Origin: SAR86 cluster bacterium
GTDB lineage: Bacteria; Pseudomonadota; Gammaproteobacteria; Pseudomonadales; Azotimanducaceae
Direction of reading: 5' to 3'
Assembly (NCBI GenBank): GCA_013204195.1
Contig: JABMOJ010000457.1
Coordinates: 1-19,968 of the forward strand
Length of the DNA stretch: 19,968 bases
The notes under the pieces are model-generated. The model had not been told where the DNA came from. It did no database searches and worked only from the letters and a program-made list of their open reading frames with translations. The position numbers were made by a program, and so were the translations under genes. Positions 8,254 through 15,427 of this stretch are shown here, in pieces (within the stretch, counting starts at the first letter, position 1; every line of letters begins with the position of its first letter).

Positions 8254-9096
8254 ATGCATCACGCACGAGAAGTCAGCCAAGTTATTCGCGGTATGCCTGC
8301 CGCTGATGGTGATGGCGTGAAACTCACTCGACTCATTGGCAGCCCGTACCTGGACCAGCTGGATCCGTTTCTGCTGCTCGACGCCTTTGGCTCTGATTCA
8401 CCGCAAGACTATATCGGCGGCTTTCCGTCCCACCCGCACAGGGGTTTTGAGACAGTCACCTATATGCTCGCCGGCAGCATGCGTCACGAAGACAGTGCTG
8501 GTAATGCCGGCGTTATCGAAGCCGGAGGTGTGCAGTGGATGACCGCTGGTAGGGGCATTATCCACTCGGAAATGCCGCAGCAATCTGCAGGCTTGCTGGC
8601 CGGTTTTCAGCTGTGGATCAATTTGCCGTCGACTCACAAGATGACACCGCCCGCTTATCAGGAACGCACCGCCGCTGAGATACCCATTGAAACCTTGAAG
8701 GATGGTACTCGGGTGAAGGTCATTGCCGGGCAAACCCGCAGGGGTACCCAGGGCGTGATCGAGAATGGGCTCACCGAGCCGGTGTTCTGGGACGTCAGCC
8801 TGTTGGCGGGTGGTTGTCTCGATGAGAGGCTCACGCCAACTCACAATGCCTTCATCTACGTGATTGCGGGTGAGTTAACCATTGGTGCCAGCCAGGATCT
8901 CTTGGTTACTGGCCAATTGGCCATATTAGGTAGCGGTGATGGTGTGGTCATTGAGGCCACAGAGGCGAGTCGTTTTCTGTTGATTGCGGCGAAGCCGCTC
9001 AACGAACCTGTGGAACGCGCCGGCCCCTTTGTGATGAATACTCGGGCGGAGATCGACCAGGCTTTCGCTGACTATCGGCAAGGTCGGCTAGCATAG
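8254..9096 (+). CDS. Pirin-family cupin protein
   Basis: Bicupin of 280 aa. The N-terminal cupin has the pirin signature HPHRGFETVTYMLAG, and the four metal ligands can be placed as H60, H62, H104 and E106 (human pirin H56, H58, H101, E103), so it should bind Fe or another divalent metal. Some bacterial pirins have quercetin 2,3-dioxygenase activity; others act as redox or metabolic modulators. The ATG at 8254 follows AGGAGG (8244-8249) with a short 4-base gap. It is the last gene of the doxX/azoreductase/pirin group, a combination recurrent in bacteria next to a LysR regulator. The last codons and stop are part of a 13-bp tandem repeat that continues downstream. Confidence 0.93.
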   Translation: MHHAREVSQVIRGMPAADGDGVKLTRLIGSPYLDQLDPFLLLDAFGSDSPQDYIGGFPSHPHRGFETVTYMLAGSMRHEDSAGNAGVIEAGGVQWMTAGRGIIHSEMPQQSAGLLAGFQLWINLPSTHKMTPPAYQERTAAEIPIETLKDGTRVKVIAGQTRRGTQGVIENGLTEPVFWDVSLLAGGCLDERLTPTHNAFIYVIAGELTIGASQDLLVTGQLAILGSGDGVVIEATEASRFLLIAAKPLNEPVERAGPFVMNTRAEIDQAFADYRQGRLA

Positions 9097-9160
9097 TCGA
9101 CTAGCACAGTCGACTAGCACAGTCGGCTAGCACAGTCGGCTAGCATAGTCGGCTGGCCTT
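9083..9160. repeat. 13-bp tandem repeat starting in the pirin stop
   Basis: Five head-to-tail copies of a 13-base unit GTCGRCTAGCAYA (starts 9083, 9096, 9109, 9122, 9135) and a decayed sixth at 9148. The first copy supplies the final codons and the TAG of pirin. Copies differ only at two positions (G/A, T/C). Each contains the rare tetramer CTAG. Confidence 0.95.
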
Positions 9161-9172
9161 AATCTATTTAAC

Positions 9173-9198
9173 AAGTCTGCTTAAGAAGTCTGCTCAAG
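9173..9198. repeat. Second 13-bp repeat, two copies
   Basis: AAGTCTGCTTAAG (9173-9185) and AAGTCTGCTCAAG (9186-9198) differ by one base. The sequence is unrelated to the repeat at 9083 but has the same 13-bp period, 12 bp further on. Confidence 0.85.
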
Positions 9199-9237
9199 AC
9201 AGGTACTGTGCGGGCAGTCCGCACAGTGGCCTGTCTT
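9196..9237. terminator. Large hairpin between convergent pirin and FAD genes
   Basis: AAGACAGG (9196-9203) pairs with CCTGTCTT (9230-9237), and CTGTGCGG (9206-9213) pairs with CCGCACAG (9219-9226). This gives two 8-bp stems separated by a TA/TGG internal loop, with a 5-base apical loop. The right arm overlaps the TAA of the minus-strand FAD gene. There is no U-run on either side, so it may terminate poorly or act as a 3'-end stabiliser for both convergent transcripts. Confidence 0.5.
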
Positions 9238-10762
9238 AGGCCGACGCTGATTCTCGTTGCGCCTGCTTGTTAGTCAGAATCGTAAGCATCTGCTGCCGTC
9301 CCGGACCATTCACCTTGCGGGCATTAGCATTGCGTTTACGACCGCCGAGCATGTACGCCATCGTTGTCAGCAATATCCGTTTATCTTTCAAGAAATCACC
9401 CGGTTTTTCCAGCAGATTAAAGGTGCGCATGATGCCGCGCAGTACGTGAATATTTCGAGTCGAAGCCATGGACAAGGCATCACCAAAGGCGGCGTTGAAC
9501 CAGGCTTTTGCGGTGCTGGCGCTGTCGATGACCTGACCGTTAATCTCTGCCTTTGCCTGGCGAATGGCTTTTTTGTCTTCTGCCAGGCTGGCCTTGAAGA
9601 TGGGGCGCAGTTCTTCTTCGGTACGCTGATGAAATTGTAGCGCTCGCGCCACAGGGTCACTGATATCCCGCAGGGTATCTGCCAGTAGGTGGGCGTGAAT
9701 AATGCCAGTGCTGCAGCCGCGACCATACAATGGGTTGGTGCGCAGCGCAGCGTCACCGACCGCAAAATAGTTGAGGGCGACGGCACGGCCGTCATCCACA
9801 AAATGATGCCAGACCGCGTGAATGTCACCGAAGCCGAAGGACTCGGTAGTGGGTTCGGCCTTGTCGGCGGCCACCCAGGGGACCAGACCCGGGATGCTGC
9901 GACAGATCAGGTCGAACTGGTCGCTGGACTTGATCGCCTCATGCAGGGCTTTCTCTTCCTTGTGCAGACAGGCGATGACCGCAAAGTGACCGCCTTCGCC
10001 GGGGAAAACCCCATACTTAATATAGCCTAGGTCGCCCGATGAGCGATCCTTGCTGTCGCCTCGAGCCGGTTCCTCAACGCCGGGCAGTAACTTGTAGTGG
10101 CGAGTAAAGTAGACGATCTCAGCATCGTCATCTTCGGTTTTAATCGCGCCACCGGCTGCTTGAAGCCAGGTTTTGAGTTTACTATTGCGACCGCCAGCAT
10201 CGATCAGTACCTGGCTCAGCAATTGTCGCTCAGGTTCGTCGCGGGTCTTGACGCTGATGCCGTCAACCAAGATCTGGTCGCCGTCTTTGTGGCTTAACAG
10301 TGCTGTGACTTGGGTATCGCTTTCGATACTGATCAGGTCTTGTTGCTCGGCATAACGCCGAAATACGGTTTCCATGGTGGCGCGCCGACACATCAGTAAC
10401 CACATCTTCTCGTCACCAGGAAGAGGGGTGTATTTTTCTTTCAAGTCGGGAGGCAGCATATCTTCAAAGGTCACCTTGCGCGCACCGGCAGCAAAGAAGT
10501 CGTCCATCAGACCGGGAAAACTGTCTTGCAGCAGGTTGCTCATCACGGCCAGGAACGCGTGGGGATGTTTGAATTGGGCCGCACCCCGGCGGTTCCATTC
10601 GAAGAACGCCTGGTCTGGGTCACCGCTCGGTGGTGGTGAGTCGCGCTCAACAACGGTCACCGCAAGTCCGGTTTTGGCGAGGGCCAATGCTGTGCAGAGG
10701 CCAGAGATGCCGGCGCCAACGACGACGACAGGGGGCTTTGCTAGGTTGGTCACGCTAGTCAT
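9236..10762 (-). CDS. FAD-dependent oxidoreductase, aromatic monooxygenase-like fold
   Basis: The start is the ATG at 10762, which overlaps the epoxide hydrolase stop (ATGA, 10759-10762), with AAGG eight bases upstream; the open frame extends further but that start would lie inside the upstream gene. The product is 508 aa. The N-terminal FAD motif is GAGISG at 16-21, followed by the ribose-binding Glu in VVERD (E39). The second FAD motif is GDAALRTNPLYGRGCSTG, with its Asp at 337. Layout and motifs fit the p-hydroxybenzoate hydroxylase/halogenase/geranylgeranyl-reductase superfamily. The WxWxIP motif of flavin-dependent tryptophan halogenases is absent, so a monooxygenase or dehydrogenase is likelier. 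It is the last gene of the amidohydrolase operon. An epoxidising role ahead of the epoxide hydrolase is attractive but inferred. Confidence 0.85.
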   Translation of the reverse strand: MTSVTNLAKPPVVVVGAGISGLCTALALAKTGLAVTVVERDSPPPSGDPDQAFFEWNRRGAAQFKHPHAFLAVMSNLLQDSFPGLMDDFFAAGARKVTFEDMLPPDLKEKYTPLPGDEKMWLLMCRRATMETVFRRYAEQQDLISIESDTQVTALLSHKDGDQILVDGISVKTRDEPERQLLSQVLIDAGGRNSKLKTWLQAAGGAIKTEDDDAEIVYFTRHYKLLPGVEEPARGDSKDRSSGDLGYIKYGVFPGEGGHFAVIACLHKEEKALHEAIKSSDQFDLICRSIPGLVPWVAADKAEPTTESFGFGDIHAVWHHFVDDGRAVALNYFAVGDAALRTNPLYGRGCSTGIIHAHLLADTLRDISDPVARALQFHQRTEEELRPIFKASLAEDKKAIRQAKAEINGQVIDSASTAKAWFNAAFGDALSMASTRNIHVLRGIMRTFNLLEKPGDFLKDKRILLTTMAYMLGGRKRNANARKVNGPGRQQMLTILTNKQAQRESASA

Positions 10763-11706
10763 GCTAGTGCCTTGAGAAATTTTAGTATGCCGCGATTGAC
10801 TGCCTCTGGAGCCTCTTGTTGGGTCCAATGGCCGGCGCCGGGAATGAGTTCGTTGATCTGCAGATTAGGCACGTGCTGAGGCATGGCCTGTAGTGCTTCC
10901 GCTGCCATCATAATGACACCGTCTCTATCGCCCGCCATAAACAGGGCTGGCTGTTGTATAGTCGTTGGGGCGCCGGCAGTCAACTCCCAGGTGAGATCCT
11001 GCGCCCGATAGTAGTTCAAAGGGCCGCGGAAGCCGCTGTGCTGAAAGGCCTGAGTATAAAAATCCAGATCCAATTCGCTGCACCATTGGCCCAGCTTGCC
11101 TGGATCTGCCATGCCGGTGAACAGCTGGTCATCTGCGGCTTTCGGTGTGAAGGTGGTGAGATCAACATCGCCAGACGCCATATGGTAGAACTTGCGCAGG
11201 GATGCGCGCACATCGGCCTCAAACTCAGCTTCGGCGACACCGGGCGTTTGGAAATATAATTGATAGAAAAACTGGCCTGCAAACAGCTTGCGCATGCGGG
11301 TCAACGGCAGCTCTGCTCCCCTTGGCATGAAGGGTACGGACAGTGCGCCCACCGCCGTTACCTTGTCGGGGTGGTTCAGGGCGCAGCTCCAGGCGGTGGG
11401 CGCGCCCCAGTCATGACCCAGAACAATGGCGGTTTCATAGCCCAGAGCGGTGATCAGTCCGATGACATCATTCACGACCTCAACCTGGTTGTAAGCGCCG
11501 ATGGTTGATGGTCGGTCGCTCTTACCGTAGCCGCGCATGTCAGGCGCTACCGCCTTGTAGCCGGCGTTAGCCAGGGGCTCGAACTGGTGTCGCCAGGAAT
11601 ACCAGGACTCGGGAAAGCCGTGCAGCATCAATACTAAAGGGCCTTCGCCAGCTTCGGCGATGTTGAGGCTGATGCCATTGGTTTCGATACGGCGTTCAGT
11701 AATCAT
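10759..11706 (-). CDS. Alpha/beta-hydrolase, soluble epoxide hydrolase type
   Basis: Protein of 315 aa with all marks of soluble epoxide hydrolases. The oxyanion motif is HGFPES (29-34), the nucleophile motif GHDWGA has Asp99, the acid is D262 in GDRDGV, and the catalytic base is H293 in GAGHWTQQE. Lid-domain tyrosines are present in QLYFQTPG and NYYRA. The nucleophilic aspartate, not serine, supports epoxide hydrolysis to a diol; haloalkane dehalogenases share the Asp but normally have a Trp pair and a different lid. It overlaps by 4 bases with both neighbours (ATGA at 11703-11706 and at 10759-10762), so the three enzymes are translationally coupled and probably made in fixed proportion. Confidence 0.92.
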   Translation of the reverse strand: MITERRIETNGISLNIAEAGEGPLVLMLHGFPESWYSWRHQFEPLANAGYKAVAPDMRGYGKSDRPSTIGAYNQVEVVNDVIGLITALGYETAIVLGHDWGAPTAWSCALNHPDKVTAVGALSVPFMPRGAELPLTRMRKLFAGQFFYQLYFQTPGVAEAEFEADVRASLRKFYHMASGDVDLTTFTPKAADDQLFTGMADPGKLGQWCSELDLDFYTQAFQHSGFRGPLNYYRAQDLTWELTAGAPTTIQQPALFMAGDRDGVIMMAAEALQAMPQHVPNLQINELIPGAGHWTQQEAPEAVNRGILKFLKALA

Positions 11707-13373
11707 CGCTGTGGTGCTCCGATGACCTGGCCACGGTGCTCGTCTGAGTAACCCAGTAGATGGTCGTAGGCGACTGCGCCGCCGATGATCACCGTTTCAA
11801 CACCGATGGCATCGCGGACATAACGATGACCATCGCCGGGCACGTCTTGAACGTAATACTCGGGGCCTCGATCAATGGTGTTCGCATCGAAGATGGTGAT
11901 GTCAGCAATGTAGCCTGACTTCAACAGGCCTCGGTCAGGGATTGCCCAGATGTCAGCGGTGTCTGAGGTGATTTTCTTGATGGCTTCTTCCATGGACAAC
12001 AATTGTTTGTCCCGCACGAAGTGCCCCAGTAGGTAGCCCGTGTCACCGTAGGTAGAGAACGACAATATATGCGCGCCGCCATCGCTGGCGCCAATCATGA
12101 CATGGGGATGGCGAAGCATGCTGCCCACCTTGTCGTCATCATTGTGGCCCATGTCAGCCGAAATAAAGTGGGCATCCAAAGATTCTTCCAATGAGAGATC
12201 GATCATTGCGTTGAGTGCGTCGGTGCCACGTAGCTCGGCAATTTCTGCCAGGGTTTTACCGACGTATTGCTGGTTAGCCTCGGTCTGTACTTGGCGCAGT
12301 ATGAGCGTCGACCAGAGTGGCATCATGCTGGTGGCTTCCTGAACTAACTGCTGCCGTTGCGCCTCATCCTGAAAGGCCGCCATGATGGTGGCCGGCGTGC
12401 CAAACCGCATCACGCGATACCAGCCGCGCAGTCGAATGAACAACAGGCTGGGAACGGCGAAGCTGAAGCTGATATCGATAGGGCGGGTTTGCACCTGGGG
12501 CCAGACTCGAGCCCCGGCAGCATTTTGTTCAACGATTCGAGCGATGACCCGATCCACGCCTTCGAAATCACCGCGGTTGATGAACAGGGGTGACAGGGTG
12601 GTGGTGATCTTGTGCGTCAGGCTGAGCTCGGCGAGCTGGTCGATGCGGCCAATGGTCAGGTCGATGTCATAGAATTCGTGGACCACCTGCAGAATGCGGT
12701 TGTATTCGGCAAGTACCGCGCAGAGAGCGTCAAGCTCGGCATGATCAGCATAGCGACTCGGTACCGGTTGGAGCTTTTCATCCATGTCCACAAAGCTGGT
12801 GGACAAGCCGATAGCGCCGGCGTCCAGGCACTGGCGCAACAGAGACTGCATCTCAGCGGTTTCTGTGGCCGTGGCGGTGCGTTCCGTGGCGGCCTGGCCC
12901 ATGACCCACAGGCGCAGCACGCTGTGCCCGACGAGGGGTGCCACGTTGATGGTCAGGTCTTGCTGGATCCGGCTGACAAACTCGTCAAAGGTTTCCCAGT
13001 TCCAGGTCACGCCTTGTTCAAAGGCGACCAATGGCATTTCTTCAATCTGATTGAACATGCCCACCAGCTTCATGCGGTCTGCGGCTTTCAGTGGCGCCAA
13101 AGATAATGAACAGTTGCCCGGCACGATCGTGGTGACGCCATGTTCAATGGCGGGTTTAGCCGCGCCATCCCACAACAGTTGGGCATCAAAGTGCGTGTGT
13201 GGGTCGATAAACCCCGGTGATACGGTCTTGCCGGTGGCGTCAATCTCGGTGGCACCTTGGGCGCTGACATGGCCGACCTGATGGATGCGACCCGCGCTGA
13301 TGCCAATGTCGCCAATGTAAGCGGGTCGTCCGCTGCCGTCGACGATACTACCGTTTCTGATGACTATATCCAT
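11703..13373 (-). CDS. D-aminoacylase-type amidohydrolase
   Basis: Metal-dependent amidohydrolase of 556 aa, close to the N-acyl-D-amino-acid deacylase family. The TIM-barrel metal motif is DPHTHFDAQ (H59, H61). GNCSLS (C88), H232 and H254 match the Cys-His-His zinc site described for D-aminoacylase, and the catalytic Asp is D431 in GASDGGAH. N- and C-terminal beta-sandwich segments are present (MDIVIRNGSIVDGSG, DITIFDANTI). Members hydrolyse N-acyl amide bonds, and many are annotated only by similarity, so the acyl substrate is open. AGGAG eight bases before the ATG gives a strong ribosome site. It is first of three coupled genes and has a 14-bp repeat array immediately upstream. Confidence 0.92.
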   Translation of the reverse strand: MDIVIRNGSIVDGSGRPAYIGDIGISAGRIHQVGHVSAQGATEIDATGKTVSPGFIDPHTHFDAQLLWDGAAKPAIEHGVTTIVPGNCSLSLAPLKAADRMKLVGMFNQIEEMPLVAFEQGVTWNWETFDEFVSRIQQDLTINVAPLVGHSVLRLWVMGQAATERTATATETAEMQSLLRQCLDAGAIGLSTSFVDMDEKLQPVPSRYADHAELDALCAVLAEYNRILQVVHEFYDIDLTIGRIDQLAELSLTHKITTTLSPLFINRGDFEGVDRVIARIVEQNAAGARVWPQVQTRPIDISFSFAVPSLLFIRLRGWYRVMRFGTPATIMAAFQDEAQRQQLVQEATSMMPLWSTLILRQVQTEANQQYVGKTLAEIAELRGTDALNAMIDLSLEESLDAHFISADMGHNDDDKVGSMLRHPHVMIGASDGGAHILSFSTYGDTGYLLGHFVRDKQLLSMEEAIKKITSDTADIWAIPDRGLLKSGYIADITIFDANTIDRGPEYYVQDVPGDGHRYVRDAIGVETVIIGGAVAYDHLLGYSDEHRGQVIGAPQR

Positions 13374-13394
13374 TGTTTAAGCTCCTGGGCACCC

Positions 13395-13466
13395 GACGTG
13401 CCTATTCAAAGTGTGCTTGTAAAAGAATGCCTATAAACGTGTAGCTATAAAAGTGTGCCTATAAAA
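13395..13466. repeat. Degenerate 14-bp repeat array before the amidohydrolase
   Basis: Five imperfect head-to-tail copies with consensus GTGTGCCTATAAAA (plus strand), at about 13395-13410, 13411-13426, 13427-13438, 13439-13452 and 13453-13466; the last two are best preserved. It occupies half of the 136-bp gap between the 76-aa gene and the amidohydrolase, where a promoter or leader would lie. On the minus strand each unit reads TTTTATAGGCACAC, with a -10-like TATAGG. Confidence 0.8.
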
Positions 13467-13509
13467 ATTGTCCGGCTTAAGCCCGTGCTCGTTGGAATCT
13501 GTACCGTGT

Positions 13510-13740
13510 TCAAAATCGACTGTAAGAAACCTGTAAAGCATCCCGTACTTTGCTCCAGCCATGGCCGATCAGGTCATCAGCGACCTCAGCAGCACAGGCG
13601 TGAAACAAGGCCTGTGTGGCATGGTGATCCAGGGGTACCTGGGTTATGCCGCCGTTGGCATAACGGATCTCAACGATCAGCTCGACATCCCCTTCATGGG
13701 CCGGCGCGAGCCGCACCGCAACGATCTGCGCTTCGCTCAT
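13510..13740 (-). CDS. Small conserved-looking protein, 76 aa
   Basis: I do not recognise a named family. The start is the ATG at 13740 (MSEAQIVAVRLAPAHEGDVE), 7 bases after the stop of the 75-aa gene, with TGAGG between them; a longer reading from 13776 would overlap that gene. The product is acidic and soluble-looking, with alternating hydrophobics suggesting two beta strands (ELIVEIRY, GITQVPL), a helix (TQALFHACAAEVADDLIG) and the C-terminal GWSKVRDALQVSYSRF. No signal peptide or membrane segment is seen. Gene status rests on its tight spacing after two coupled genes and on the protein-like composition. It could be a subunit or accessory factor of the enzymes downstream. Confidence 0.72.
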   Translation of the reverse strand: MSEAQIVAVRLAPAHEGDVELIVEIRYANGGITQVPLDHHATQALFHACAAEVADDLIGHGWSKVRDALQVSYSRF

Positions 13741-13747
13741 TGAGACC

Positions 13748-13975
13748 TCATTGTGCCAAGAGAGGTGGCTCAACAAAGATCAAGTCACTGGGCAGTATTG
13801 GGTTGCCCGCTCGGGGTGAGCCCGGTACCGCCGGCGCGCGGCTGAAAACATGTAAATTCCAGCTTTGCAGGCTGGCAACGCCCTCGTCCAATGGTGTCGC
13901 CGCTAACGCGCGAGCAGCAATGGATTCCCAGGTATCCGTCGCGCTTGGGTGTATAGATTTTCGAACCTTGATCAT
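13748..13975 (-). CDS. Small LysM-like protein, 75 aa
   Basis: The protein reads as a single LysM-like unit: DTWESIAARAL resembles the LysM DTLWSIA helix, LQSWNLHVF resembles the N-P-H/N-x-I turn, and the end ILPSDLIFVEPP resembles ILPGQVLxIPP. LysM domains generally bind glycans such as peptidoglycan, but no signal peptide or transmembrane segment is present, so a cytosolic or phage-tail-like use cannot be excluded. The ATG (13975-13973) overlaps the TetR stop (ATGA), which strongly supports it as a real, translationally coupled gene. It is followed 7 bp later by the 76-aa gene. Confidence 0.72.
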   Translation of the reverse strand: MIKVRKSIHPSATDTWESIAARALAATPLDEGVASLQSWNLHVFSRAPAVPGSPRAGNPILPSDLIFVEPPLLAQ

Positions 13976-14667
13976 GAGACAGCCTCTTGTTTTTTGTTAG
14001 GGGTGGGCTTCGTCTTCAGAACGCCTGCCTCGGGCAAGGTGGCTTGTATGGCCACGACTTGCTCGAGCAACTGGGCGCGACTAGCCTCTGTTGCGACGGC
14101 CGCTAAGCCTAGGCCCAAGCCATATTTAGTTCGCGCGACCATGTCCGGTAACGTGATATTGCCTTTCGCCCAGGCCTGTATCCAGCCGTAGAACTGGTGA
14201 CCTAAGTTCAGTGCCAGTGAGTCTGGGTTGATTTGATGGCAGATTTCGCCGCGCTGGATAGCGTCGCTGACCAGGTCTTTGAACAAGCCATGGCGGGGCA
14301 AACTGAAGTGTGATGTCAGGGTTTGATCGGTGGTGGCCTGAATCGCCTGGGCGCCAGTGCTGTAGTAGCCTGGATTTTTTTCGAACAGTTCAGCGGTGAC
14401 GTCCACCAACCGAAAGAACACGTCGAAGCCCTGGTTAGGTTCGGCGGTCAGGGCGGTCATAAAGTCGGCGAAATCGGTGTCCATGACAGCGGCGATCAGC
14501 GCCTGCTTGGAGCCAAACAGTGCATAGGGTGTGGCACTGCTAACGCCGGCCACCTCGGCCAGAGTACGCATAGAAAAGTCAGAGACTTCCCGTACTTGCA
14601 TCAATTTTCGTGCGGTCGTGACGATCAGCTGGCGCTTTTCGTCACGGTTGGTGTCGCGCTTACCCAT
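13972..14667 (-). CDS. TetR/AcrR-family transcriptional regulator
   Basis: Protein of 231 aa from the ATG at 14667; an in-frame TTG at 14685 would add six residues with no better ribosome site. The helix-turn-helix is at about residues 33-52 (MRTLAEVAGVSSATPYALFG), followed by the typical FGSKQALIAAV. The ligand-binding part has the TetR C-terminal pattern with QFYGWIQAWAKG. It usually acts as a repressor released by a small hydrophobic ligand. A 9+2+9 bp palindrome 62 bp upstream is the probable operator. The stop overlaps the start of the LysM-like gene, so it heads a three-gene unit and may also control the amidohydrolase operon just downstream on the same strand. Confidence 0.92.
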   Translation of the reverse strand: MGKRDTNRDEKRQLIVTTARKLMQVREVSDFSMRTLAEVAGVSSATPYALFGSKQALIAAVMDTDFADFMTALTAEPNQGFDVFFRLVDVTAELFEKNPGYYSTGAQAIQATTDQTLTSHFSLPRHGLFKDLVSDAIQRGEICHQINPDSLALNLGHQFYGWIQAWAKGNITLPDMVARTKYGLGLGLAAVATEASRAQLLEQVVAIQATLPEAGVLKTKPTPNKKQEAVS

Positions 14668-14728
14668 GACCCATCCGAATTCCAAAGGAAGTCTTAGGCT
14701 ATCAGAAAAGTAAGACGAGTATCAATAA

Positions 14729-14748
14729 AACTAAAACGTGTTTTAGTT
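14729..14748. promoter_or_regulatory. Probable TetR operator, 9+2+9 palindrome
   Basis: AACTAAAAC (14729-14737), GT, GTTTTAGTT (14740-14748): perfect 9-bp arms with a 2-bp centre, in an AT-rich stretch 62-81 bp upstream of the TetR start. Size and symmetry fit TetR-family operators. I found no second copy by eye, which points to autoregulation or a single site for the whole unit. Confidence 0.65.
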
Positions 14749-14763
14749 AGCTATAAATTATGG

Positions 14764-14812
14764 GGTCGGTGTGAATGACCGGGGTAAACCCGCAGCGCAT
14801 CAGCAACCGACC
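14764..14812. other. Inverted repeat after ppa
   Basis: GGTCGGT (14764-14770) and ACCGACC (14806-14812) enclose 35 bp in the ppa/tetR spacer, 15 bp past the ppa stop. A smaller CGGGGTAAACCCG-type fold sits inside. No U-tract follows, so it is only a weak terminator candidate for ppa. Confidence 0.3.
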
Positions 14813-14826
14813 TTTACGCCGGCACG

Positions 14827-15366
14827 TTACTTCGATTCTGCATCCTTGGCGCGCTGGATGGCTTCCTGAATCAGTTGTTTGGCGCGGTTGGCATCACCCC
14901 AGCCTTCGAGCTTGACCCATTTGTTAGATTCAAGGTCTTTGTAGTGTTGGAAAAAATGCTCGATCTGATGGAGGGTGATCTCTGGCAGGTCATCATAATT
15001 ACGGACCTTTTCGTAGCGGCGGGTCAAGCGTGAGCTGGGTACCGCGAGAATTTTCTCATCGCCGCCGGCCTCATCTGACATCATCAAGACACCGATAGGG
15101 CGACAATTCATGATGGCGCCAGGCGTGATTGCGCGGGTGCTGGCAATGATGACATCGGTCGGATCGCCATCGTCTGAGAGGGTGTGAGGCACAAAGCCAT
15201 AGTTACCGGGATAACGCATAGAGGTATATAAAAACCGATCAACCACCATGGCGCCTGAGGCCTTGTCCATCTCATATTTGATAGGTTCACCGCCGACTGG
15301 GACCTCAATAATCACGTTAATGTCTTCGGGGGGATTATCGCCTATGGCGATGGCTTCGAGTCGCAT
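14827..15366 (-). CDS. ppa: Inorganic pyrophosphatase, family I
   Basis: Cytosolic Mg-dependent enzyme splitting pyrophosphate to two phosphates, which drives biosynthetic reactions forward. It is 179 aa (E. coli 176). The family signature DGDPTD occupies residues 66-71 (E. coli D65, D67, D70). Surrounding residues such as E21, K30, [12 protein letters not shown], the later [12 protein letters not shown] and the end [14 protein letters not shown] are typical of proteobacterial type I enzymes. The ATG is preceded by AAGGA with 7 bases spacing. It has its own good promoter and is probably monocistronic, flanked by the esterase upstream and tetR downstream on the same strand. Confidence 0.97.
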   Translation of the reverse strand: MRLEAIAIGDNPPEDINVIIEVPVGGEPIKYEMDKASGAMVVDRFLYTSMRYPGNYGFVPHTLSDDGDPTDVIIASTRAITPGAIMNCRPIGVLMMSDEAGGDEKILAVPSSRLTRRYEKVRNYDDLPEITLHQIEHFFQHYKDLESNKWVKLEGWGDANRAKQLIQEAIQRAKDAESK

Positions 15367-15427
15367 GTTGATTCCTTCTTACTTGAATTGGCTGGCGCCG
15401 GATAATGGCGTCGGCTTGACAGCGCGC

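Noticed and set aside
9083..9160. CRISPR array
   Set aside because: The units are contiguous 13-mers without spacers, and no cas gene is nearby.
9236..10828. Longer start for the FAD enzyme at 10828
   Set aside because: It would add 22 polar residues inside the epoxide hydrolase gene; the ATG at 10762 gives the usual ATGA coupling and starts just before the Rossmann strand.
13510..13776. Longer 88-aa version of the small protein from 13776
   Set aside because: It would overlap the 75-aa gene by 29 bases, and the ATG at 13740 has its own TGAGG just after that gene's stop.
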